A DNA stretch of 64,000 nucleotides, taken from Penicillium oxalicum. Taxonomy: Eukaryota > Ascomycota > Eurotiomycetes > Eurotiales > Aspergillaceae. How positions within the stretch are numbered: position 1 is the first letter of the stretch; each line of letters begins with the position of its first letter. The translations under genes were made by a program, and so were the position numbers. This document shows, in pieces, positions 23,654-32,779 of the stretch. The DNA is taken from the NCBI RefSeq assembly GCF_001723175.1, contig NC_064652.1, positions 992,001 through 1,056,000 of the forward strand, in the 5' to 3' direction. The notes under the pieces are model-generated. The model searched no databases, was not told where the DNA came from, and worked only from the letters and a program-made list of their open reading frames with translations.

Positions 23654-24237
23654 ACTCTTTTTCAATACACAAATAAGGCATCTTGTCAAACTCGTCCCGA
23701 GGGGGGGATAAGGACGTGGACAGCATAGTTGCTCTTTGATATGCGCTGACATGATCTCGTGGCCAACTCCTCTTCATGCCTGTGGCTCTCCGTTCAGTGG
23801 ATTTCCAAAGCCGTTTTGCATTCCCTTCTGGGTCATTATTGCACAATGCGTTATGCAGCTGGGTACTGTACTAGATTTTCTGGATTCCTCTGAGGAGTAG
23901 CATTGGTCCATCCATCGCTTTGACCCTTTTTTGTTTTTCCAGTGGAGAATCTCGTATGTAATCTACCTCAATCAATGCAGGTACATATACTGCAGTCAGC
24001 GAACATTCTCAGAAGGAGTAGCTAAATGTCAGCACAGGTCGCGTGGCACTGCATGTTTCTGCCGAGGGCTCTTCTCCCTCACCTGATAGAGAAAGACCCC
24101 ACCGCTGTGATCCGCCTAAATCGAACGCCAGTCTAGACGCGTTAAAGTAGATCGTAGGCTACTACCTCCTATTCCAACAAAGTGATAGCTGACAACAGCT
24201 CTCCGGATTATAAAAGTCTCTTTCTGTAGGCTGAACA
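23654..24237. other. Intergenic, AT-rich
   Basis: About 580 bases downstream of the ABC-F gene. It holds the 3' UTR and then sequence leading into the decayed coiled-coil gene. No intact gene was seen. Confidence 0.45.
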
Positions 24238-24490
24238 GCAACGGAAAGAGGCTGAGGAGCGACGGAAAGAGGCTGAGGAGCGACGGAAAGAGGCTGAGGA
24301 GCGACGGAAAGAGGCTGAGGAGCGACGGAAAGAGGCCGAAGAGCGATAGAAGCAGGTCTAAGACGAAGGGAGATAGAACCACGAGCGTAGTTAGCGAACT
24401 ACCTTCGCGGAATTTATACAAATTTGCCACGATTTACTTTCCCGGCCGTTAAGAGTCGATGTGATCCCGGAGCCGCCCTATAACGTAATC
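24238..24490 (+). pseudogene. Decayed coiled-coil gene fragment (EAEERRK repeats)
   Basis: Read on the plus strand, the frame gives five tandem KEAEERR heptads, then RTTFAEFIQICHDLLSRPLR after several stops (TAG/TAA at former CAG/CGA-like codons). Intact fungal proteins I recall have a long Glu/Arg coiled coil followed by a TL-EFL-CH-L-L motif of this kind and belong to a large family of fungal proteins with kinase-like or nuclease-like domains; that link is from memory. The C-to-T nature of the stops fits repeat-induced point mutation or simple decay. Confidence 0.4.
24242..24346 (+). repeat. Tandem repeat, 21-bp unit, five copies
   Basis: Unit CGGAAAGAGGCTGAGGAGCGA repeats five times with the last copy diverged (GCCGAAGAG). 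The unit length is a multiple of three and encodes seven charged residues, so it is a coding coiled-coil repeat inside the fragment described at 24238-24490. Confidence 0.85.
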
Positions 24491-24541
24491 CACGGTCACC
24501 CTAGACACACGGTCACCCTAGACACACGGTCACCCTAGACA
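24491..24541. repeat. Three perfect direct repeats of 17 bp
   Basis: CACGGTCACCCTAGACA occurs three times head to tail with no mismatch. It sits immediately left of the transposase relic and may be a multiplied copy of that element's end sequence; I found no inverted partner within the following 1.5 kb. Confidence 0.85.
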
Positions 24542-25010
24542 CCCCACTAGAAAACGCGTTAATCTACCAACCCACCAAATTCAACTAACTACTCTGCCAC
24601 TAATCCGTGCTATATCCTCGCATAAATTAGCTATTCAAGAGGGCAATATTCTATTAGCCCTCTCCGATATTAAAGATAGCCGCGTTAAGTCTATTCGCGT
24701 AGTAGCGAGGCTATACGAAATTCCGCACAGTACCCTATACATGCGTGTATATAGTTTTGTCTCTAATAATAAGAGACGTAACCCTAACCAGAAATTGACC
24801 TGATTAGAAGAGGATTCGCTTGCTAAATAGATGCTCTTCATAGATTCGCAGGGGGAACCTTAGCGTCTAGGCCCTCTACTATTCGAGAGATAGCTAATAT
24901 CCTTCTTGTAGCGCGTGGAACTACCTTTCTCTTGACTGTTAAGTTACACCGAACCAATCAGAGTTTAAACGTGGAGGTTTCAACGTAGAGTCCACTTTAA
25001 ATAGATTGAA
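24542..25010 (+). mobile_element. Relic of a pogo/Fot1-type (Tc1/mariner) transposase
   Basis: Broken reading frames encode pieces typical of Fot1-like transposases: an N-terminal helix-turn-helix piece IQEGNILLALSDIKD, then VVARLYEIPHSTLYMR, then KLT-stop-LEEDSLAK, and after a frame change PSTIREIANILLVARGTTF. These correspond to the HTH_psq and CENP-B-type DNA-binding parts at the front of such proteins; the DDE catalytic part is absent or unrecognisable. Multiple stops and at least one frameshift show it is inactive. Boundaries are approximate. Confidence 0.65.
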
Positions 25011-26040
25011 GCTTGAGAGGAACAGAGCTTTGAAGCGTTATAACACCTGCTTCGTCACAGACACTGGCTTGGAAGTCTGAATGATATCAACAGGCCGTCT
25101 ATGTTCAAACCAGGGGCGATGTAGTCGATAGGTTCGGATAGCTCATCAAAAGTAGTCGCTTATGCAGAGTACTAATCCATAAAAATGATATGACCTGTCA
25201 CCGGTCATTCTGTCTCTCCAGATTTGCGTGTGGATAATAGCCTCGACCTGATGCTTGATGTAGCAGTGCTAATTTATTGGAACTCAAGAAGTACCTTTAA
25301 TACTGATGGAGTCCTAGCTCCTTAATCAGTGTCCGGAGATCCAGAGTGATGTGAAAATGGTCTGTTATTTGATTATCAAAATGCTTGATCGATCAATTTG
25401 ATTTTTGCGAGGGACGAGTTACATCTGCTTTCAGTTAATTTGTGCCGACCGCCACGCGCTTTGACCCAGCGATCTCAACCCTTTTTCCAGTAACCGTGGT
25501 GAGGTCTAGCATTAATCTATATAACAAGTGTGTGCCTTCGATGTTGCTTAATCCTTGACTAATATCAGTCGGTAGATGCTAACATAGCAATCCTAGAGAC
25601 TGAGAGATCGTCGTAATAAACTGCGTCTCAGAACTGGAAGGGCTTCCAGTTGATCGTCCGGTGGATAATTTGACTTAGGGCTATGTTGCCCTTCTTGAAG
25701 ACACCAATTATATTCATAAAATCGCTTTTGACATCGAGAAATACGCCAGAGACCCTTTTTGGATGCGAAGCTAATTGTCGATAACACCCTCGGGCTCTCT
25801 CTTTTTTGCGTCTCTCTTCCTGGCTTCCAACAAGATTGCATTGGATAGAGGGCAGGTACGAGGCCCGCGGCTACCGAGCCGGATCATCAGGTGATGGCGT
25901 AGACACTACTGTAAGATGAAAACACCCTTCTCCCCCTGAAAGCCGTAATAATCACAGCAATCAACAGCCAGATTCCAATTCGTTCAGTTCAGTCGATTGC
26001 TTGTGGCTGTTTACCTCCCTTCATCCTCAATACAGCCGTC
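25011..26040. other. AT-rich, gene-free stretch right of the transposase relic
   Basis: About 1 kb, low in GC, with only short frames. It may contain unrecognisable remains of the transposon. The last ~100 bases (CA- and CT-rich) look like the promoter/5' UTR of the next gene. Confidence 0.45.
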
Positions 26041-26877
26041 ATGGCATTCGTGCAACCATTGCGAAATTTTTTCTTCGAACCTCTGCCACCTTTGAATGTC
26101 GGCCCTTATCACACGCAAAGTTCCGCCATTCATCCCATCTCATTTGTTGGGAAGCTTGGCCTCTGGGATCATTTCGAAGCCAATGTAAGGGATACTTTTG
26201 ACAGCACGAAATGGGATGATACTGCGCAGCTCCCTATTCTGGGCGTCAGTCCGCTTGCGCACGAGTACTACCACGTCGGAGAGGAGCGAGGTGTTCAATC
26301 TCGTTTCACTGAGCGGATCTCGCAAGCATTGACTCATGTGGCAGTGGCTCAACAGCTTGACTTTCGCTTCGGGGACGCTAAATGTGTCTTGCCAACCTAT
26401 GCTAAAAGCCCTGACTTTATGATCTGGAACCCATCGAGCAATACGCATCTTGTTGTCGGCGAACTCAAAACACCTTGGATAAGGGAGCACCAACTGGGTG
26501 AACTTGTGATGACAGCGATGAACGGTGGATCAGAGTGGGGGCTCCGCAGAAACCTCGGTAAAGTGTCTTCCACAAGATCTACTCAACAGTGATAATGACA
26601 AGTGGAAGGCCAGATTGCAATGTACATGTGCGACCTTGGACTCAAGTATGGTGTCTTGTCCACGTACGACGAGACGGTATTCCTTCGCCAGGTGGTCGAG
26701 AGGAGAAAATGGAAACTGGAAGTATCGCCAGTGATTCAAGGCTCGCATGGGCTGGAAGACCCTAATGTGACCACTTTACGAATGTGCTTCTTCCATATGG
26801 CTTCATTGTCCTTGATAGATCGTCACTTTGAGATGGGTGGATTGCGAGCCCAACAGTGGACTGAAAGCCTATGCTGA
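26041..26877 (+). CDS. Fungal orphan with PD-(D/E)XK-nuclease-like motif
   Basis: Two exons, 26041-26557 and 26609-26877 (51-nt GT-AG intron), encode 261 residues. The middle reads KSPDFMIWNPSSNTHLVVGE then LKTPW: a Pro-Asp followed 14 residues later by Glu-x-Lys, the PD-(D/E)XK core layout. After the intron comes GQIAMYMCDLGLKYGVLSTY then DETVFLRQV, a block I associate with a large family of fungal proteins of unknown function. The start MAFVQPLRNFFFEPLPPLN is the first ATG. No signal peptide or membrane segment. The gene is intact although it sits beside decayed repeats. Function is unknown; nuclease activity is an inference from the motif only. Confidence 0.65.
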
Positions 26878-27944
26878 TCGTGGTGGGAATTCATTCATCG
26901 AGAGGCATCTATCTGCTCAAGTGTTCTGCTACATATGCTGACCCGCAGATGATGTTGCTGGTGAAAATTGCCAGATGAAACTGGTTAGCAAGCATGGAAT
27001 ATCCAGTCAAAGTCGCTGGCAAATGAAAGGATGGGTGAATGTTCTAGATACACGCATGTGCTATCCAGACACGCCTAATCTTTAAATCCACGGACGTTCA
27101 GAAATTGATCGCCTGTTGTGTGACTTTCATTGACTGTAAGGGGTTAGTGAGATCAAGAGATGGATGAACAATGAATGTGTCACCTACCTATCAAATTCTC
27201 CAAGATTCGTGACTCGTTTGACACATTTTCAGGAATCGCTTGTCGTAGCAAGCGAAGCCTGCAGTTTGGCCTTGACGGTTGACCATGTCATGACTGCACT
27301 GGATGCCGCGATGATTACGGTCGATGTGGATAGCACCTATCGCTGCATAGAACCAGGGACCGCTGACCAGAACCTTCATCGTGACGGGAATTAAGCATCT
27401 TCTGCGCAGAGTGTGGTATCCATTATTCAACACTGAAGGTCACAAGCATGGTATTGCCCAAGGGACGAGCCCTATGCCCGGCCGACACCTAGTGGTAACG
27501 AAGAACAGGACGGCCCCCTAGTCTCCGCCGGCAGCTCAGGGCAGGTCTGGAGGTCCAGGCCGATCCATATGATACGATGGAATCATGGATGAGCAGCCCC
27601 GCAGGTAGGCACGGTCGGGTAGGTAAGTTCTAGTAGGTGCCAGGGGGTGTCGCGAGAATCGTCTGTGCCGTAAGCCACTCCTATTCCCGTCCACGTGAGG
27701 GCCCGCCGTAAGGTTACCCTCCGATGATGCCCACACGTGACACGGGTGATGTGATGCCGCGCCGCCAAGCGGAGGCCTGGGCCCTTTTCTCCCCCAATCA
27801 TTGGCTGTTAGTCGCCTTTCTGCTGCCAGTAGTCTAGTAGTGAGGCCTCGTCATGCGCATAATCGTATAGTACTTCGGGGTCCTCCCACACTCTCCATCA
27901 ACATCGCCTCTCGTCAACTGCTTCAATCCAGTCCAGTCCTGAGA
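26878..27944. other. Intergenic, 1.07 kb
   Basis: Contains the 3' UTR of the PD-(D/E)XK-like gene and a GC-richer segment (27.45-27.8 kb). A 76-codon frame at 27164-27394 has no family signal. No repeats were recognised. Confidence 0.45.
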
Positions 27945-28929
27945 ATGTCATCATATCCGAGCTCTTGGTTCAGGCAGGGCAGCGTGGGCCAGCTCTTCCA
28001 AGTCGGCAAGCGCATCAGCCTCTCCCACCCACAGCCCACGAACTGGGAAGTTGTTGACATTTTACATGAACACGCCGCCCAGCTGCCCAAAGGAGCAGCC
28101 GGCCCCTCGCTAGCTTCTCTTCTTCTACGCTGTACCCAGATTGGAGGCTGCCAACAAAAGGCTATGATGCGCATTGTAATGCAAATTCCAGAAATCGATA
28201 CTGAGCTTGAGGACTCGACCGTTCGGGCAAAGCAGGCTTACCCCAGGGCGTATCGCACCAAAGAATTTCAAGCCTTCTCCACCTTGACTCGACGCGGTTC
28301 TACAATCACTCCCCGTTTTATTGGATATTGCGACGGTCGACAAGGTCCCTCGGGGCTCGTCCCTGGTGGCTTTCTGAGTTACTACGCGTGGGAGATCGTC
28401 CCCGGTTCGCAGCTCGGTGATTACACTGGGAAAGCCACCATGTTCTGGACTTTAGGTCAGCAGGAGCGGGAGGAAATTCGAGCTGCTTTTCGCGAGACCT
28501 TTGTGTAAGTTTCAAGCCTGCCGCTTGTTTCGGTCGAGTATCTGAGCAATCGTGACAATGACTAGACAGATCACGGCGATGGGTATCTGGCCAGACGCCG
28601 CCGGAGCTGCCAATTTAGTATGGGACTTCAACACGCGAACTCTGTGAGTTCCTCGTCAGCCAGTACCGCATTGACTATGGGCTGAGTGAGGATGCTGGGC
28701 ACAGTCGGGGAAAAAGATTTGCTCTTTCTGACGATCGTTTGAACATTTGTTGCATGATGAGCCTCGCTAATTCCGTAGTTACTGGGTAGGCTTTCGAAAC
28801 TGCGACAAATGGACGAAGTCGAACAAATGGGACGATGCTTGGTTAGCATTCTTCGATCTTGTCAAGACTCCTAATCGGCTCTGGCTTCGTCCAGATTGGA
28901 ATCATGATACTTCAGGGTGGATTTACTAG
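27945..28929 (+). CDS. Fungal conserved protein of unknown function
   Basis: Three exons, 27945-28504, 28566-28643 and 28779-28929, encode 262 residues. The pattern KQAYPRAYRTKEFQAFSTLT, then GSTITPRFIGYCDGRQG and LVPGGFLSYYAWEIVPGSQL resembles a widespread fungal orphan family related in layout to aminoglycoside-phosphotransferase/kinase-like folds; I see no catalytic loop, so no enzyme is claimed. The C-terminus YWVGFRNCDKW ... GWIY is encoded in the last exon. The first intron has the strong donor GTAAGT, and the acceptor at 28565 keeps the frame (an AG 4 nt downstream does not). The ATG at 27945 is the first in frame; upstream in-frame sequence starts only with TTG. Confidence 0.65.
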
Positions 28930-28993
28930 GATAGGATAGCATTACGTTGTCGACAAGCTGGATCGCCGCGCCTCATATTACTTTATAAGCATC

Positions 28994-29018
28994 ACAAAAG
29001 CCTGTGACGGGCTTTTGT
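28994..29018. repeat. Inverted repeat, 9-bp arms
   Basis: ACAAAAGCC (28994-29002) and GGCTTTTGT (29010-29018) are perfect reverse complements around a 7-base loop. It could be a transposon end or a transcription-related hairpin. Confidence 0.75.
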
Positions 29019-29441
29019 CATCCTTAAGCCCCCGTACCCTATGTCACATTTTCCTTAACCTAACACTTCTTCAACCTGTAGCAACAGGCTCTTTCTTAGG
29101 AATCTAGAGACATAAGCTTCTAATCCATAATGCCATAATTCTCTTCTACCTAAGGAAGCCTCTAACTCTAGGTTAGTATGATGGCGGTAGATTGAGGCAT
29201 CAAATAAATGAATAACTTATTTTAGACATCCGCTCGGCATGGCTTACTATAATATTTAATGGACCATTGAATTTGATAATCAAGGCTCCTAGTTAGACGT
29301 CGAATACTAAACATGCTTCCTTGTTCAGTATATGATTCGAAGAGTAAAGAAAGATTGATTTTTGAAGTATATCTATAGTGTCTCTTAAATATCGGGTCTG
29401 TAAGGATAGTCACCGGACCATACAGGGCCGAACGGAGGTAT

Positions 29442-29465
29442 TCACGTGAGTTGTGACTCACGTGA
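29442..29465. repeat. Perfect palindrome with two CACGTG E-boxes
   Basis: TCACGTGAGT (29442-29451) and ACTCACGTGA (29456-29465) are perfect reverse complements separated by TGTG. Each arm contains CACGTG, the core site of bHLH factors. About 500 bp upstream of the MoaA start. Confidence 0.8.
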
Positions 29466-29962
29466 CTATGATCACTCTCGGAGTCGCCCGCGGAGAAAGC
29501 CCATGCGGCTGGTCGGTGGGTCCCGAACGGTCGGGTGAGTCGGGGCTGATAAGCTTCGCTTCATGAACGCTGCAGTAATACAAAGTACAACACTTACTAG
29601 TTAAGTACTACCTCATAACGTAACTAATCATGACTTCCATGACTCAGCATGCGCACACGACAGCCTCCTCTATGCTCTCTCCCCGCTCGACATGTGTATA
29701 TTCCACGACTCGCGATTGTGAAACGAAGTTCTGACATTGACATCTTGTCCTGCGATTCTCGCGGTTTCGTGTGTTAAGAGCGGCACTTGGATTGCTCGTT
29801 CCGCTGTTTCCATATTCCCCCCCCAGGTTCACGACCCTCTTTGGGTCGGAGGGCCCGAGCTTCGGCTTCGAGCTGCACTCCGCAAGCCATCGTTTTCATT
29901 TCTCCAAGTGCCCCTCACAGTGAGGTTTGGCCTCACCCAACACTAGGCGAAAGTCCACCATC

Positions 29963-31276
29963 ATGTTACGGAGAAGGATTCCGTACTCCTCAGGATCGAG
30001 AATCACCAGGACATGGTTGTCGCGGCACCACAGCACTCACCCGACAACAACAACAACGACGAGGACATCGCCGTCAAGCGCGGCAGACTCCGCGCTCTCT
30101 CACCCGCTCCCCGTCGCCACCTCCTCATCCTCAACTCGACTGAGCGGACTCAAGTCTGCGAGACCGTTCTCCGAATTCCTCACGGATACGTTCGATCGGC
30201 AGCATGACTATCTACGCATCAGTGTTACCGAACGCTGCAATTTGCGATGTCTGTACTGTATGCCCGAGGAAGGGATCGACTTGTCCCCCACCGCACGACT
30301 ACTCACCTCCCCAGAGATCGTGTACCTGTCGTCGCTCTTCGTCTCACAGGGGGTGACGAAAATCCGCCTGACGGGCGGAGAGCCGACCGTGCGCAAAGAT
30401 ATTGTGCCACTGATGCAGGACATCGGCCAGTTGCGGCGGGACGGCCTCCGCGAGTTATGTCTGACGACGAACGGGATCTCGCTGCACCGGAAACTCGACG
30501 CGATGGCCGAGGCCGGCCTCACCGGGGTCAATCTGAGTCTGGACACCCTCGATCCGTTTCAGTTTCAGATCATGACTCGCCGCAAGGGGTTCGATGCCGT
30601 GATGAAGAGCATCGACCGGATTCTGGAGATGAACAAACTCGGTGCGGGCATCAAGTTGAAGATCAACTGCGTCGTAATGCGCGGGATGAATGATCGCGAA
30701 ATCACCTCTTTTGTCGAGCTGGGTCGGGAGAAGCCAATCGAGGTGCGGTTCATCGAGTATATGCCCTTTGACGGGAACAAGTGGAACAAGGGCAAAATGT
30801 TCGCCTACCAGGAAATGTTGGCCGTGATTCGGGAAAAATACCCGACACTGGAGAAAGTGCAAGACCACAAGAATGACACGAGTAAGACCTACCGTGTTCC
30901 CGGATTCGAAGGACGAGTAGGGTTCATCACGAGCATGACCCATAACTTCTGCGGCACTTGCAATCGCCTGCGAATCACTAGCGATGGGAATCTGAAAGTC
31001 TGTCTCTTTGGAAACTCCGAAGTATCCTTGCGCGACATCATCCGCAAAGAGAACAATGGAATGCCTATCGATGAGGCTACCGCCAGAGAGCTTCGACTGA
31101 TGGAAACCGTGCAGTCAGCTGCCCGTCTCAGCGACGAAGGCGCACTGGTTCACGAACGCGAACGAGAGATCCTCGACATCATCGGCATGGCGGTCAAACG
31201 CAAGAAGGCTAAGCACGCTGGGATGGGTCAACTGGAGAACATGAAGAACCGGCCTATGATTTTGATTGGTGGGTAG
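29963..31276 (+). CDS. Molybdenum cofactor synthesis, MoaA/MOCS1A-type radical SAM enzyme
   Basis: GTP 3',8-cyclase, the radical-SAM step that starts molybdopterin synthesis in mitochondria. 437 residues from ATG 29963 (an in-frame TTG precedes it). The N-terminus MLRRRIPYSSGSRITRTWLS is basic and Ser-rich, fitting a mitochondrial presequence. The first iron-sulfur site is TERCNLRCLYC (CxxxCxxC); GGEPTVR follows; the C-terminal site is in FCGTCNRLRITSDGNLKVC with its third Cys. The protein ends in Gly-Gly directly before TAG, the functional tail of MOCS1A proteins. In Aspergillus nidulans the equivalent locus is cnxABC, a fused MoaA-MoaC protein. Here the MoaC module follows in another frame, and an intron can be drawn joining the two (see findings). 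Confidence 0.93.
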   Translation: MLRRRIPYSSGSRITRTWLSRHHSTHPTTTTTTRTSPSSAADSALSHPLPVATSSSSTRLSGLKSARPFSEFLTDTFDRQHDYLRISVTERCNLRCLYCMPEEGIDLSPTARLLTSPEIVYLSSLFVSQGVTKIRLTGGEPTVRKDIVPLMQDIGQLRRDGLRELCLTTNGISLHRKLDAMAEAGLTGVNLSLDTLDPFQFQIMTRRKGFDAVMKSIDRILEMNKLGAGIKLKINCVVMRGMNDREITSFVELGREKPIEVRFIEYMPFDGNKWNKGKMFAYQEMLAVIREKYPTLEKVQDHKNDTSKTYRVPGFEGRVGFITSMTHNFCGTCNRLRITSDGNLKVCLFGNSEVSLRDIIRKENNGMPIDEATARELRLMETVQSAARLSDEGALVHEREREILDIIGMAVKRKKAKHAGMGQLENMKNRPMILIGG

Positions 31277-31535
31277 ACGCGATGGTCTTTTCTTTCTTTC
31301 TTTTCTTCCTATCTTTTCTCTCCTTTTCCGTTCTTGCGCATCCGTTTGATGCTACTTGATGATGCCGGGACGTTCTTTTCTACGCCTGTGGGGAAACGTG
31401 GAATACCGCAGTCTCGTTACGTTGTGGGAGTTGAACTGCGGACTCTAATACATAGACGGCTGTCGCATGACATGTAAATACTGAATTTCATGCTCAAAAT
31501 CTCGGACATGCCATTGCCCTGGTGGCCTTCAACTG
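31277..31535. other. Spacer or intron between MoaA and MoaC modules
   Basis: 259 bases between the MoaA stop and the first MoaC ATG. Donor GTGGGT at 31269, inside the Gly-Gly-stop codons, could pair with acceptors at 31566 and just beyond; all keep the MoaC frame. Otherwise this is the 3' UTR of one transcript and/or the inter-cistronic leader of the next. Confidence 0.6.
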
Positions 31536-32345
31536 ATGTGTTTCACAATGCTGATGAGCCACATAGATCGTAAGGCGGCCTTGCAAGGCGTAGCAGGTTG
31601 GAACCCAACACGGCTGGTCCCAATTTCGTCCCCCTGGTCGCGAATCCCAGCGTATATGCTCCCCCTACACCGCGAATCTTTGCAAATCCGTCGCTACACC
31701 ACACGCACAAGTCTATCCGACTCCCCACAGTCTTCAATCAAATCCCAATCCGACAACAACAACAAGAAGAGCCACCCTTCTCACGCTCTCCCAAACGCAT
31801 CTGATCCTGACCTCCCTCATCTCACCCCGTCTCATACCGTACACATGACCCAGATCACCCTGAAGCCCGAAACCGAGCGCATCGCCACAGCAGCCTGCGC
31901 CGTTACTTTCTCCAACCCGCGCCCATGGGCCCTCCTGCGTCAAGGTCAAGGCACGCATAAAGGCGACGTCTTCAGCGTAGCCCGAATTGCAGGCATCATG
32001 GCGGCGAAAAAGACTCCCGATCTGATCCCGCTCTGTCACCCCGGACTGGGCATCACCGGTGTGGAAGTCAGCGTGGAGCTCGAGGGACCTACGGAAATTG
32101 AAATGAGATCTGGAGCGCAGAATCATGGTTGTATGCAGATCATGGCCACCGTGAGTTGCTTTGGTCGGACGGGAGTGGAGATGGAAGCCATGACGGCTGC
32201 GACGGGGGCCGCATTGACTGTGTATGATATGTTGAAGGCGGTGGACAAGGGGATGGTCATTGAAGGAGTTCGATTGTTGGAGAAGATTGGGGGCAAGAGC
32301 GGGCATTGGCGAAGGCCGGAGGATGATGGAAAGAAAGATTCTTAG
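31536..32345 (+). CDS. Molybdenum cofactor synthesis, MoaC/MOCS1B-type cyclic pyranopterin synthase
   Basis: Converts the MoaA product to cyclic pyranopterin monophosphate. The frame from ATG 31536 encodes 269 residues; the first ~95 are a basic Ser/Thr-rich leader ([10 protein letters not shown]) that would be a presequence if translated alone or a linker if fused to MoaA. The MoaC core has [52 protein letters not shown] and the catalytic [12 protein letters not shown] (Asp and Lys). The C-terminus [14 protein letters not shown] is typical. An in-frame stop lies upstream at 31482-31484, so any fusion to MoaA needs splicing. Whether made as its own protein or as a fusion is unresolved. Confidence 0.9.
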   Translation: MCFTMLMSHIDRKAALQGVAGWNPTRLVPISSPWSRIPAYMLPLHRESLQIRRYTTRTSLSDSPQSSIKSQSDNNNKKSHPSHALPNASDPDLPHLTPSHTVHMTQITLKPETERIATAACAVTFSNPRPWALLRQGQGTHKGDVFSVARIAGIMAAKKTPDLIPLCHPGLGITGVEVSVELEGPTEIEMRSGAQNHGCMQIMATVSCFGRTGVEMEAMTAATGAALTVYDMLKAVDKGMVIEGVRLLEKIGGKSGHWRRPEDDGKKDS

Positions 32346-32779
32346 ATTGCCCATCCGAAGCCTCGGAGGACTCAAAATGAAGAAGAACCTCATACCTACC
32401 TTTTGGTGCTCTATCTCTATGTCCTAGATAGGTATGTATGGATCAACGGTTGTCTACGTTGTGAACACTGGCCTTCAGCTCCGATTGCTGAGACCCAGGT
32501 GAGCCTAAGGTTATTGAGTGTTGTTTGCTACATAAGAGATGGGAGTCAGATGCTCCATCACTGAGCCACACGTGCATACCTGGTTCAATTCATCCCTACC
32601 GAGGAGGGCAGCCCACGGCAATTGAAGGATCAAGTCTACGACATCAATTCCACAAGTCCTGATATTGAATATATAATTCATTGGGTTGCATATAAAGCCA
32701 ACTGAACGCCAAAGGTTCTTTTTATCCCAGAAATGTATAGAACAGGTTATCGTGAGACACAAAGCGAGAAGAGGTCAGT
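32346..32779. other. Convergent 3' region, MoaC / NOC2
   Basis: About 430 bases between convergent stop codons: two 3' UTRs. No gene seen. Confidence 0.5.

Larger units (their letters stand above)
28930..29962. other. AT-rich stretch with inverted repeats
   Basis: About 1 kb, AT-rich, no supported gene. It contains a hairpin (28994-29018) and a CACGTG-bearing palindrome (29442-29465). The last ~200 bases are the promoter/5' UTR of the MoaA-type gene. Confidence 0.5.

Noticed and set aside
24242..24541. Two short-repeat arrays that could suggest a CRISPR array
   Set aside because: The genome is fungal; one array is a coding heptad repeat and the other is three head-to-tail copies with no spacers.
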